A DNA stretch of 64,000 bases from contig NZ_QWBU01000012.1 of the NCBI RefSeq assembly GCF_003432075.1, positions 50,213-114,212 of the forward strand, written 5' to 3'. Shown here piece by piece: positions 48,789-58,007 of the stretch (its first letter is position 1; each line of letters starts with the position of its first letter). The position numbers were made by a program, and so were the translations under genes. The notes below the pieces were generated by a model that ran no database searches, had not been told where the DNA came from, and saw nothing but the letters and a program-made list of their open reading frames with translations. The DNA is from Shinella sp. WSJ-2 (GTDB taxonomy: Bacteria; Pseudomonadota; Alphaproteobacteria; Rhizobiales; Rhizobiaceae).

Positions 48789-49004
48789 TCACGGACCCGG
48801 CTGGGCGTTTCCTACGTTCTCCGTCATGCAGTAGGCGGCCGATATGAATGGATCGGCCTCGTCATCGCCAATCGGACTGACAAGGAAAGGAAACGGGTCG
48901 AGTGCCCGTCGTGGCCGAAAATCCATGCGTGCTTCTACGCCTGTCGCCAGCAGGTCATCCACATAGGACCCTGCGAGCCCGCTGGTGCTAAACCGTTCCC
49001 ACAT
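48789..49004 (-). CDS. Possible small hypothetical protein
   Basis: A 71-residue frame (MWERFSTSGLAGSYVDDLLATGVEARMDFRPRR and so on) fills most of the gap between the binding protein and the LysR gene. A GGGG at about 9 bp before the ATG could serve as ribosome-binding site. The protein has no domain, signal or membrane segment I recognise. Codon use is compatible with coding but the evidence is thin, and a longer version starts at 49070. Confidence 0.3.
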   Translation of the reverse strand: MWERFSTSGLAGSYVDDLLATGVEARMDFRPRRALDPFPFLVSPIGDDEADPFISAAYCMTENVGNAQPGP

Positions 49005-49147
49005 ATGGCATTTCCCCTTCCTCGGGGTGCTCAATGCGCCGGAAACGGAATTGGTTCCGGGAAAAAACAAGGCCGCCGATCACATTCTTTGGCCGCGCAA
49101 CCCAAGCTTCGCTTGCCTCTCATTGCGCTGTCATCCTAACTACACGC

Positions 49148-50104
49148 ATGCCGATAAATCGCCTTGAACGCTTTGCCCACAACCTCGACTGGAACCTGCT
49201 GCGCACCTTTGTTGTACTGGTGGAGGAAGGCTCGATCACGCGCGCGGCGAACCGCCTGCTTCTGCAGCAGCCCGCCGTCAGCATGGCGCTGAAGCGGCTG
49301 GAACAATCCGTCGGCCACAGGCTCATCGACCGCAGCCCCGGCCGTTTCCAGCTCACCGAAGCGGGCGAGCGGCTGCATGCGCTCTGCCACGATATTTTTT
49401 CCGCCATCGTACGCCTGCCGGAGGCGATGGAGCCCTCCGGTGAGGACGTCGCCGGCCATATCACTATCCATGCGGTCAGCCATGCCATGAACCCGGGATG
49501 GGACCGGGCCATCGCCGATTTCTTCCGGCTGCATCCGCGCGTCACCGTGGGCGTGACCGTCGAGACGACGACGGACGTCATCCGCTCGGTAGAGCGTGGC
49601 GTGGCGACGCTCGGCCTCTCCGACGGAATCATTCCCGAAGGTTTGGACAAGGCGCCCTTCTGCTACGAGCGCTACGCGCTCTATTGCGGGCGCGGACACC
49701 GTCTCTTCGGCGCGGTAGACGCCAAGCTCGAGGACTTGCGCGGCGAGCCCTATGTCAGCTTCCTCGCCGATGTGTTGGGCGGGCCGCATATGGGGCCGGT
49801 AACGGCCGTGCGGGCGATCGGCTCCTTTGGCCAGCAGGTCCGCGCGCTTGCGTTCAATGTGGAAGAAGTGCTGCGCCTCGTCGTCGCCAATGCCGGCATC
49901 GGCATGCTGCCGGCGCACCTGACGGGGGCTGCGCTTGCTGCCGGGGAACTGTGGCAATTGCCGCCCTATGACGACCTGCCGGTGACGGAAACCTTTCGCA
50001 TCACCAATCCAGGCTCGGCGCTCAATCCTGCCGAGCGTGCCTTTCTCACGCATATCGCCGACGTGCCGCCGTGGCGCTGGGGCGATCCACATCAATCGAA
50101 CTAA
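49148..50104 (+). CDS. LysR-type transcriptional regulator
   Basis: A 318-residue LysR regulator. The N-terminal winged helix-turn-helix is at about residues 15-75 (NLLRTFVVLVEEGSITRAANRLLLQQPAVSMALKRLEQSVGHRLI). The periplasmic-binding-like effector domain spans about 100-300 (GHITIHAVSHAMNPGWDRAI onward). The ATG at 49148 (MPINRLERFAHNLDW) is chosen over an upstream in-frame start at 49034 because the family begins shortly before the HTH. The FAD oxidoreductase gene starts 80 bp downstream on the same strand and is a likely target. The effector is unknown. Confidence 0.93.
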   Translation: MPINRLERFAHNLDWNLLRTFVVLVEEGSITRAANRLLLQQPAVSMALKRLEQSVGHRLIDRSPGRFQLTEAGERLHALCHDIFSAIVRLPEAMEPSGEDVAGHITIHAVSHAMNPGWDRAIADFFRLHPRVTVGVTVETTTDVIRSVERGVATLGLSDGIIPEGLDKAPFCYERYALYCGRGHRLFGAVDAKLEDLRGEPYVSFLADVLGGPHMGPVTAVRAIGSFGQQVRALAFNVEEVLRLVVANAGIGMLPAHLTGAALAAGELWQLPPYDDLPVTETFRITNPGSALNPAERAFLTHIADVPPWRWGDPHQSN

Positions 50105-50184
50105 TATCGACCGTCATTGCTATAAATTTGAAAAATGTCGACGGCTTGCTTAGGCCTATTTCCTTCAAGACACCGGAGGGGGCC

Positions 50185-51309
50185 ATGCAGACTTTCGACA
50201 TCGCGATCATCGGCGGCGGCATTGCCGGTATCTCGCTCGCCTATTTCCTAAGCCCGCATCGCTCGGTCGTGGTGCTGGAACGGGAAGATGCGCTCGGCTA
50301 TCACAGCACCGGCCGCTCGGCGGCGGAGTTCACCCTGCGGGACAATCCGCCTCTCGTGAATGCGCTCGCCCGCGCCAGCCATGCCTTCCTGATGGAACCG
50401 CCCGCAGGGTTCGCCGATGTGCCGCTGCTCATCGAGCGCGGCAGCATCATTCTCGGTACCGAGGACAAGGCGGCGCTGGTGCGTGCCCGCTTCGAGCAGA
50501 CAAAGGCGCAAGGCATTGCCGTCGAATGGCTGGACGAGGCGGCGATGCTGGCCCGTGCGCCGATGTTGAAGCCCAGCTATGCCGCCGCCGCCTACTTCGA
50601 CCCCGACTATTGGGACATCGAGGTGGATGCCCTGCTGCAAGCCTATGCCCGCCATGCCCGCCGCCACGGCGCGCAAATTCTCGAAAAGCGGCAGCTGACC
50701 GGTGCCCGACGCGTCGGGGATCGATGGCTCATCGAGACGAACGAGGAAACGATCGGCGCCGGCAGGGTGGTGAATGCCGCCGGCGGCTGGGCGGATTCGG
50801 TTGCCGAGCTCTGCGGCGTCACTCCCATGGGGATCGTGCCGCACCGGCGCACCGCCATCACCGTCGACTTGCCTGACGGCGTCGACGCCAGCCGCGTGCC
50901 CGAAATCAACGAGATCGAAGATACCTTCTACTTCAAGCCGGAGGGCGGCCGCCTGCTCGCGTCACCCGCCGATGCCACGCCCTGCGAAGCCGCCGACGTG
51001 CAGCCGGAAGAGCTCGACGTCGCCTATGCCGCCCACTATGTCGAGGAGGCAACGACGCTCAATGTGCGCCGCATCTTCAAGAGTTGGGCGGGCCTGCGCA
51101 GTTTTTCCGCGGACCGCCTGCCCGTCATCGGCCCGGCGAAAGATGCCGAAAACTTTTTCTGGCTCGCCGGCCAGGGCGGCTACGGCATCCTCACCTCGCC
51201 CGCCCTCGGCAGCCTTGCCGCCGCCCTTCTCACGGAAAGCCCCACGCCCGAGCCGCTGGCCCGCGAGGGTATCGGGGCAGACACCTTCAGTCCTGCACGC
51301 TTCCCCTGA
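50185..51309 (+). CDS. FAD-dependent oxidoreductase (DAO family)
   Basis: A 374-residue flavoprotein of the D-amino-acid oxidase/glycine oxidase fold. The dinucleotide-binding motif DIAIIGGGIAGISLAYFL occupies residues 4-21. The second FAD motif (VVNAAGGWADSVAELCG) is near residue 195, and the C-terminal FWLAGQGGYGILTSPALGSLAA closes the FAD site. The substrate is probably a secondary or D-amino acid. The ATG at 50185 follows CGGAGGGGG. It follows the LysR gene by 80 bp and converges on secDF with a shared terminator. Confidence 0.9.
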   Translation: MQTFDIAIIGGGIAGISLAYFLSPHRSVVVLEREDALGYHSTGRSAAEFTLRDNPPLVNALARASHAFLMEPPAGFADVPLLIERGSIILGTEDKAALVRARFEQTKAQGIAVEWLDEAAMLARAPMLKPSYAAAAYFDPDYWDIEVDALLQAYARHARRHGAQILEKRQLTGARRVGDRWLIETNEETIGAGRVVNAAGGWADSVAELCGVTPMGIVPHRRTAITVDLPDGVDASRVPEINEIEDTFYFKPEGGRLLASPADATPCEAADVQPEELDVAYAAHYVEEATTLNVRRIFKSWAGLRSFSADRLPVIGPAKDAENFFWLAGQGGYGILTSPALGSLAAALLTESPTPEPLAREGIGADTFSPARFP

Positions 51310-51315
51310 AACGAA

Positions 51316-51343
51316 ACGGGCGCCTCAAGGGCGCCCGTTCTTG
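51316..51343. terminator. Bidirectional terminator between the FAD oxidoreductase gene and secDF
   Basis: ACGGGCGCC (51316-51324) pairs perfectly with GGCGCCCGT (51330-51338) around a 5-base loop. TTCTTGTTT follows on the plus strand, and GTTTCGTTTC follows when read on the minus strand. It sits between convergent genes and can serve both. Confidence 0.8.
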
Positions 51344-51345
51344 TT

Positions 51346-53874
51346 TCAAGCTTCCGCTGCCGGCGTCCCGGCCGGGCGCGTTGCGCTGCGATCCTTCCAG
51401 TACCGGTTGAGGAAAAGCAGGATCGGGCCACCAATATAGATCGACGAGGTCGTCGCAACGATGACGCCGAACAGCATCGGCCAGGCAAAGGGCTTGACCG
51501 TATCGCCACCCCAGATCGCCATGGGCAGCAGCGACGCTGCAACGGCAACCGAGGTGAAGATGCATCGCATGACCACCTGGTTGATCGACAGATCGATCAA
51601 TTCCGAGAAGGGCATCGACTTGTACTTGCGCATGTTCTCGCGCATGCGGTCGTAAACGACCACCTTGTCGTTGACCGAGTAGCCGATCAGCGTCAGCACG
51701 GCAGCAATGGCCGTCAGGTTGAAGTCGATCTGCATCAGCGAGAAGAAGCCGATCATCTTGGTGATATCGAGGATCAGCGTCGCAATGGCGCCCACCGCGA
51801 AGTGCCATTCGAAGCGCCACCAGATGTAGATCAGGATCGCCACCATGCCGAGGCCGACGGCGAGGAAGCCGGAGCGTGCAAGTTCAGTGGAAACCGTCGG
51901 GCCGACCACTTCGGTACGCTCGAAGCTCGCATCCGGGATCACTTCCGCAACACCGTCGCGGATCTTCTGGAGCGCTGCGGTCTGCACCTCTTCGCCGCCC
52001 GGCTGGCGCTGGACGCGCACCAGTACGGACGTGCCCTGGCCGAATTCCTGCAGCGCCACTTCGCCGAGATTGAGGCCTTCCATCTTCTCGCGCAGCGGGC
52101 CGAGGTCGATCGGCGTCTTGGATGTCGCCTCCACCTGGATACCGCCGACGAAGTCGATGCCGTAGTTGAGGCCCGGCGTGAAGAACAGGATGATCGAGCT
52201 CGTCGAGATGAAGGCCGACATTGCAATCGCGATATAGCGGCCGCGCATGAAGGAGAAGGTCGGAATGTTCCAGACCTGACCGAAGATCGAATGAATCTCG
52301 ATCTTCTTCATCTTTCTGAGGATCACGGCTTCGCGCATCAGGAAGCGCACGAAGGTGATGGAGGTGAACATCGAGATCGCAAGACCGATGATCATGGTGA
52401 TCGCGAAGCCGCGCACCGGACCGGAGCCGAACATGAAGAGCAGGATCATGCCGACCATGGTCGTCATGTTGCCGTCGACGATGGTCGCATAGGCCTTGTT
52501 GAAGCCGACATCGAGCGCCTTCATGGCGCCTGCCCCGCCCGCCGTCTCTTCCCGGATACGGGCGTTGATGAGGATGTTGGCATCCACGGCCATGCCGATG
52601 CCGAGGATGATACCGGCAATACCCGGCAGCGTCAGCGTCGAGCCCAAGATGCCGAGCAGGCCGATCGTCAGGATCGTGTGCAGCACGAGACCGAGGTTTG
52701 CGATAAGACCCCAGGAGCCGTAGAGCACCTGCATCAGCACCACGACGGCGGCTAGGCCGGCAAGACCGGTATAGAGGCCCATGCGGATCGAGTCCGAGCC
52801 GAGGTTCGGGCCGACGGTGCGCTCTTCGATGATGGTGAGCGGCGCCGGCAGGGCGCCGGAGCGCAAGAGCGCCGAAAGGACGGTCGCTTCCTGCGGGTTG
52901 AAGTTGCCTGAGATCTGGCCCTGGCCGCCGATGATCGGCTCGCGGATGACGGGCGCGGTCAACACCTTGCCGTCGAGTACGATGGCGAAAGGCTTGCCGA
53001 CATTGGCTTGCGTAATTTCCGCGAACTGGCGCGCACCGGTCGAATCGAAGCTGAACGAGACGATCGGCTCGCTCGTGCGCTGGTCGAAGCCGGCCTTGGC
53101 GTCGGCCAGACGGTCGCCGGAGATCGCGACGCGCTCTTCGACAGCATATTTGTTGTTGTCGTTGGCGCCGGGCAGGATGAGCACGCCGCGCGGGGCGACG
53201 CCGTTCGGGTCCACGGTCTGGTCGACCATGTGGAAGCTCATCTGCGCGGTCGAACCGAGCAGCTGGCGCAGACGCGTCGGGTCCTGAAGGCCCGGCAGCT
53301 GCACGAGGATACGGTCGCCGCCGACGCGCTGGATGAGCGGTTCGGCAACGCCGACCTGGTCGACGCGGCGACGGATGATTTCAAGGCTCTGCTCGACGGC
53401 GGCCGACATGCGCTCGTTGATGCCGGCTTCCGTCAGCGTGACATTGATCACGAGATCGGTGTTGGTGACGTCGATATCCGAGGAGCCGCCGCCGAAACCG
53501 AGCGTCGAGGTCGGCGCGGCGAGCTTGCGCACTTCCGGCAGAACCTTGTCGAGGGCCGCCTGGTCAGGCAGCGTGATCGTCAGGGTCGCGCCGTTGAGGC
53601 GGGCGGCCGAGGCACGCTCGCCGGCGGTGCGCAGGATGGCGCGCGTGTCGTTCAACAGCGAATCCATGCGCGCCTTGCGCAGTGCCGCGGAATCCACTTC
53701 GAGCACGAGGTGCGAGCCGCCCTTCAGGTCGAGGCCGAGGGTGACGGGGTTGGCGGGCAGATAACGCCCGTATTTCGCCTGCTGCTCAGGCGTCAGCACG
53801 TTCGGCACGGCCGCGAGCATCCCGAAGAGGATGATGGCGGCGGAGACAAACAATGCCCATTTGGAGGTTTTCAT
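51346..53874 (-). CDS. secDF: Fused protein translocase subunit SecDF
   Basis: An 842-residue membrane protein in which SecD and SecF are one chain. The first helix (WALFVSAAIILFGMLAAVPNVL) precedes the SecD D1 motif VTLGLDLKGGSHLVLEVD near residue 45. The P1 periplasmic region follows, then six SecD helices (including LPGIAGIILGIGMAVDANILINARIREE), and the SecF half with GINYGIDF-like LNYGIDFVGG and the mirrored GYSVNDKVVVYDRMREN. It uses the proton gradient to pull exported proteins from the SecYEG channel. The ATG at 53874 (MKTSKWALF) is the family start. No yajC is seen directly upstream. Confidence 0.96.
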   Translation of the reverse strand: MKTSKWALFVSAAIILFGMLAAVPNVLTPEQQAKYGRYLPANPVTLGLDLKGGSHLVLEVDSAALRKARMDSLLNDTRAILRTAGERASAARLNGATLTITLPDQAALDKVLPEVRKLAAPTSTLGFGGGSSDIDVTNTDLVINVTLTEAGINERMSAAVEQSLEIIRRRVDQVGVAEPLIQRVGGDRILVQLPGLQDPTRLRQLLGSTAQMSFHMVDQTVDPNGVAPRGVLILPGANDNNKYAVEERVAISGDRLADAKAGFDQRTSEPIVSFSFDSTGARQFAEITQANVGKPFAIVLDGKVLTAPVIREPIIGGQGQISGNFNPQEATVLSALLRSGALPAPLTIIEERTVGPNLGSDSIRMGLYTGLAGLAAVVVLMQVLYGSWGLIANLGLVLHTILTIGLLGILGSTLTLPGIAGIILGIGMAVDANILINARIREETAGGAGAMKALDVGFNKAYATIVDGNMTTMVGMILLFMFGSGPVRGFAITMIIGLAISMFTSITFVRFLMREAVILRKMKKIEIHSIFGQVWNIPTFSFMRGRYIAIAMSAFISTSSIILFFTPGLNYGIDFVGGIQVEATSKTPIDLGPLREKMEGLNLGEVALQEFGQGTSVLVRVQRQPGGEEVQTAALQKIRDGVAEVIPDASFERTEVVGPTVSTELARSGFLAVGLGMVAILIYIWWRFEWHFAVGAIATLILDITKMIGFFSLMQIDFNLTAIAAVLTLIGYSVNDKVVVYDRMRENMRKYKSMPFSELIDLSINQVVMRCIFTSVAVAASLLPMAIWGGDTVKPFAWPMLFGVIVATTSSIYIGGPILLFLNRYWKDRSATRPAGTPAAEA

Positions 53875-53979
53875 GGGGTTGTTCCATTTCAACTGCGGGA
53901 AAGGCGCGACCACAAGCCGGCGCCCTCCATGGGATCGGAATTTCAAAAGAATGGCGCAGCACGTCAGCGCCACAAGGCC

Positions 53980-54366
53980 TCAGGCAGCAAAGGCCGGGGG
54001 CGCACGGCTGCGGAAGGATGCGGGATGATCCGCGGCCGGCGCGCTGTCATCGACAACGACTGCGGCCACATTCGAGGCGACTTCGAAAGGGTAAAGCAGC
54101 AGGCCGACACCGGGAGTGAGCGCCTTGCCGGCGCCCTCGCCTTCCGGCGGACCGGTCTTCGCCTTGGCAATCCGCCGTTCGGCATGACCATTGGCCGGGA
54201 ACCACAACTCGTCGCCGGCCGCCGAGAGCGGCGATGGCGCGACACCGCCCTCGGCGGCCGTACGCTGTGGATGGCGCGGAGCATCTCCTGGCAGAGGAAA
54301 CTGCGAGAGAAACACGGTGAAGAGCAGCACGAGGAAGCTGAGGGGTGCAAAACCCCGCTCCCACAT
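53980..54366 (-). CDS. Small hypothetical protein with N-terminal membrane segment
   Basis: A 128-residue frame upstream of secDF on the same strand. It starts MWERGFAPLSFLVLLFTVFLSQFPLPGD, one hydrophobic segment that may be a signal anchor. A polar, Pro/Ala-rich body without recognised domain follows (GDELWFPANGHAERRIAK, later VGLLLYPFEVASNVAAVVVDD). A GAGG lies 5 bp before the ATG at 54366; earlier in-frame starts at 54396 and 54492 exist. The frame lacks competing genes on the other strand. I do not recognise the family and the call rests on codon bias and the membrane segment. Confidence 0.45.
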   Translation of the reverse strand: MWERGFAPLSFLVLLFTVFLSQFPLPGDAPRHPQRTAAEGGVAPSPLSAAGDELWFPANGHAERRIAKAKTGPPEGEGAGKALTPGVGLLLYPFEVASNVAAVVVDDSAPAADHPASFRSRAPPAFAA

Positions 54367-54536
54367 CCTCGCCTCTTTGCCGGTTCTACCAGTCATTCCC
54401 ATCCGTTTCTTCGAAGGCGGAGCACGGCGCGAAGCAGGGTTCGCAGCAATGCCGATGGTGCGCCAAGAACCATTTACGCCCTGCCAAGTCAAGTTCAGCG
54501 GTTAATGCTTCCTTGCCGTGTCTAACGTTTCAGCCC

Positions 54537-57500
54537 TCAGAGATGATGGATCGTGACCTCGGGGCAGGCCTCGCGCGCGAGATCGCAGAGATGCTGGTGG
54601 TGCGTGAGGTAGATCACCTGTCCGCCCGTCGCCATGCCTCCCATCACCCTGAGCGCATTGAGGGCACGGCCGTCGTCGAAGGTCTCCATGATATCGTCGG
54701 CGATGAAGGGCACGATCTCGCGGCTGGCGGCAATCTCGTGATACCCCGCGACACGTAGGGCGAGATAGAGCTGGAAGCGCGTGCCCTTCGAGAGATCCTT
54801 TGCCAGTTTGGAGGCGCCGGAGGCCGCATTGGCGACGAGGAATTCGCCTTCTTTCTCCAGCATCGTCGAAAGGCCGGCATATTCGCCGCCGGTGATGTCG
54901 CGAAATGTCTTCGACGCCCGCTCCATCATGGCGCTGCGGTGGCGCTCGCGGTAGAGACGCAAGGCCTGTTCAGCCGCCAGAATGCCCGCGCGTGTCGCCA
55001 TGTAGCGCCGCGATTTTTCCGCCAGATCCACCAAGGCCGTGCGCCGTCGCTCCTCAAGCACCGCCGCCGCATCGCTACTGGCGACCTTTGCCATGGCTTC
55101 CTCGGCCCGCGCCCGCGCAACATGCTGCCCTTCAACCTCCTTGTCGAGACCATCGAGCCGCGTTGCGAGATCGACCTTTTCCGCCACAAGCTCGGCTTCG
55201 TCGACAACAGTCAGAAGCGCCTCGGCCTCGTCGATGGTGGCGACACGCATCTGCTGGACGAGGTCGCGCCCGACGTCGGCGATGCGGCCGCGAAGTTCGT
55301 CGCGCTGCCGATGGGCTTCGAGCAGGACTTCGGCTTCCGCGAGGCTGTCACAGCCTAGGAACGCGAAGACTTCGCCCAGCCGCGCGGTCAGCACGGCACG
55401 GCGCTCGTCGAGTGCCCTCTCCTCCTCATCCAGCCTGACCACCGTGTCTTCGATGGTCTTGGCCTTGTCACGTACCGTCTTCGCCTCGGCGAGCCGGCGA
55501 CCGACGGCGGCAACGGAGGCGAGCGGATCATCCGCGTCGAAAGGCTGGGCGAGCGCAGCGGCGAGACGCCTTGCGTGATCGCCGTAGTCCTGTTGATCCC
55601 GTTGCATCGCCGCGATGCGGTGATCCAATTCGGCGCGGCGCTCGACATTCTGTGCGAGAGTCTGCAATCCGGGCAGCAGAGCGCCGATGCGCTCGGGCTC
55701 CGCGGGAGCGGCGCGCGTCGCGAGCCAGGTGCCGGCGATTGCCTGATGCCATGTCTCCAGCCATGCGGCGTCGGCGGCTGCCGCCTCCTCCGCTGCCCTG
55801 CCTCGCGCCTCGACATCCGCCGTCGCTCGGGCCAGCCGGTCAGTTGCGGCGAGCCGCTGCGTCTGCGCCACCTTCAGGGCATCCTGCCGGTCTTCTGCGA
55901 GGAACAGCATTTCCTCGAAGCTCGTGCCCTGCGCCACGCCGTCCGGCAGGAATTGCGCAAGCCGGGCCGCGACATCGCGGGCCTCATTCTCGATGAGCCC
56001 GGCTTCGACCATCTGGCGCTCCAGAGCAGCGGCCTTTTCCAGCGCGAGCGCACACCGCTCCAGCCAGCTGGAAAGGTCCTGCAATGTATACTCAGCCGGA
56101 AGACCCATGCTTTCGACACGGGCGGCAACCTCTGCCTCGACATCCGCCAAGGCCTGCGCGAGCCGCGCCGTTTCGCGCATAAGAAGATCGAGCCGCGCGC
56201 TCCCTTCTGCGACGGAGCGCTCCAGCAGACGGATTTCGGAGAGGCGGTCGGCATTGCGCATCCGTGCCTCGCGAGCGCGGTCGTCGTCCTGCATACGCGC
56301 CTCGAAGGCAGCCGCCGTCTCACGGTCGAGACGGGCGAGATGGGCCTGCCAGGCCGCATCGCGCAGGTCCCGGAGTTGGCCGGCATGCTCGTCGCCCGTC
56401 GCCCCCGTCGCCGTCACCAGCGCGGCCAGCATGGTCTTGGCTGACATGGCCTCGCGCTCGGCCGTCACAACCTGCTCACTATGCCGACGAAGCGCCTCCG
56501 CCGCAGCTTCCTGACGCCGGCGCAGGTCCTCAAGCACCGATGCGGTCGGCGCGGTCATGCCTTCCAACGCAGCATCCGTGCCGGACCATGGTGCAAGGCG
56601 CGTCCTTGCGATGTCAGCGTCCCGCCGTGCCAGCGCGACGAGGCGGCGGCTTTCGCGCAGGCGGGCCGGAAGATCGCCGGAGCGGGCGGCACGCAGGGCG
56701 CCGGAGAGCGCGGCTTGCGTTTCGTCGTCGCTATCAGCCTCTGCCCCGGCAAAGGCTACCACCTTTTGGCGAACAGCCTCCCGCGCCTCCTCAGCGTCCT
56801 TCAACTCGCGCCGGGCAATCTCGCGCCGCTCGGCAAGTGCTGCGCGGCGGGAAAGCAGCCCGGTCAGCCGCTCGGCAAGACCGGCGGGCAGCAGGATATC
56901 GGCGGGGTCCGTCTGCGCAGGAAGATCGAGAGCCTGGATATTTGCCGCGATCATCGCGACGAGCCTGTCGCGGTCGGCAATGCGGGAAGCGAGATCGAGC
57001 GTCGCCGTGCGGAACCGCGCCTCCAGTGCGGAGCCGGAGAGCGCGGCGAAATCTGCCTCAACGGCAAAGACCGCATCGTCTTGCGCAAGCCCTGCCCGTT
57101 CCGCCATGCAGCGCTCGCGCTCGCCGGACACCCGCGCCGCGCGTGCTGCGATCTCCGCCTCCTCGCGGGCAAGCTCGCCCACCAGCCCTCGCCACGCCGT
57201 AGGCGGCGTTTCACCGAGGTCGAAAGTACCCAACTCCGTGCGCAGTGCCCGCAGGCGTGCAAGGGACGGCAGCGCGGTGAGATAGCGTTCGGCCTGCTGG
57301 AGGGACGCGCGCACCGCGGCCCGGGCGGCCGTCGCCGTATCATGGCGTTCGGCGGCGGCGTCCCGCTCACGCACGAGAATGCCGTAGTCGCGCGCCGCGA
57401 TATCGAGCGCCTTGCGTTCGGCGGCAAGCGCCTCGATTTCCGCTTTTAAGGTGGAGAGCCCATGCCGGCGACCGGAGGGGCGGTAGAATTCATCGGCCTG

Positions 57501-58007
57501 GGCCTTCAGCGCGGCAAGGCTGGACGCCATGTCGGAGAGGCCGGAGCTGGCGGAGAAGAGCATGGCGCCGAGTTCGCCCTCGCTCTTCAGAATATCCTCG
57601 CCGCCTTTTTCGATGCTCTCGTCGTCGAGCGAGAACATCGTGCGATAGGCATTGCGGTCCATGCCGCCCAGCACGGCGCCGAAAAGCGTATCCGGCAAGG
57701 GCCGGTCATCGGCGGTGACGAGCGAGGCCTGATTGCGCTTCAGGCGATAGGCCTCGTGATGCTCCGCGCCAATGGAGAAGCGACCGCCGACACGCATCAG
57801 GGGATAGGGGTGCAGGAAGCCGTAGGCGCTGGTGCGCTCGATGCCGAAGAGCACATCCAGATAGGCGGAAAACAGCGTCGACTTGCCGGCCTCGTTGGGG
57901 CCGTAAACGAGGTGGAAATCCGGCTTGCCGGGTTGCGCGGCGCCAAAATCAAGTCTGCGCTCGGTGAACTTGCCGTAGCGGGTGAGATCGAGACGGTCGA
58001 GACGCAT
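54537..58007 (-). CDS. YhaN-type AAA ATPase (SbcC/Rad50-like)
   Basis: A 1156-residue SMC-like ATPase. Walker A (YGPNEAGKSTLFSAYLDVLFGI) is near residue 36. The Q-loop region is followed by two long coiled-coil arms rich in Ala/Glu/Arg (about 150-960). The C-terminal half-site has FIADDIMETFDDGRALNALRVM (Walker B) and VIYLTHHQHLCDLA (switch). The N-terminal MRLDRLDLTRYGKFTERRLDFG is typical of the YhaN family. It pairs with the nuclease encoded just upstream, whose stop overlaps its ATG by one base. By analogy with SbcCD/Mre11-Rad50 the pair processes DNA ends or secondary structures. Confidence 0.9.
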   Translation of the reverse strand: MRLDRLDLTRYGKFTERRLDFGAAQPGKPDFHLVYGPNEAGKSTLFSAYLDVLFGIERTSAYGFLHPYPLMRVGGRFSIGAEHHEAYRLKRNQASLVTADDRPLPDTLFGAVLGGMDRNAYRTMFSLDDESIEKGGEDILKSEGELGAMLFSASSGLSDMASSLAALKAQADEFYRPSGRRHGLSTLKAEIEALAAERKALDIAARDYGILVRERDAAAERHDTATAARAAVRASLQQAERYLTALPSLARLRALRTELGTFDLGETPPTAWRGLVGELAREEAEIAARAARVSGERERCMAERAGLAQDDAVFAVEADFAALSGSALEARFRTATLDLASRIADRDRLVAMIAANIQALDLPAQTDPADILLPAGLAERLTGLLSRRAALAERREIARRELKDAEEAREAVRQKVVAFAGAEADSDDETQAALSGALRAARSGDLPARLRESRRLVALARRDADIARTRLAPWSGTDAALEGMTAPTASVLEDLRRRQEAAAEALRRHSEQVVTAEREAMSAKTMLAALVTATGATGDEHAGQLRDLRDAAWQAHLARLDRETAAAFEARMQDDDRAREARMRNADRLSEIRLLERSVAEGSARLDLLMRETARLAQALADVEAEVAARVESMGLPAEYTLQDLSSWLERCALALEKAAALERQMVEAGLIENEARDVAARLAQFLPDGVAQGTSFEEMLFLAEDRQDALKVAQTQRLAATDRLARATADVEARGRAAEEAAAADAAWLETWHQAIAGTWLATRAAPAEPERIGALLPGLQTLAQNVERRAELDHRIAAMQRDQQDYGDHARRLAAALAQPFDADDPLASVAAVGRRLAEAKTVRDKAKTIEDTVVRLDEEERALDERRAVLTARLGEVFAFLGCDSLAEAEVLLEAHRQRDELRGRIADVGRDLVQQMRVATIDEAEALLTVVDEAELVAEKVDLATRLDGLDKEVEGQHVARARAEEAMAKVASSDAAAVLEERRRTALVDLAEKSRRYMATRAGILAAEQALRLYRERHRSAMMERASKTFRDITGGEYAGLSTMLEKEGEFLVANAASGASKLAKDLSKGTRFQLYLALRVAGYHEIAASREIVPFIADDIMETFDDGRALNALRVMGGMATGGQVIYLTHHQHLCDLAREACPEVTIHHL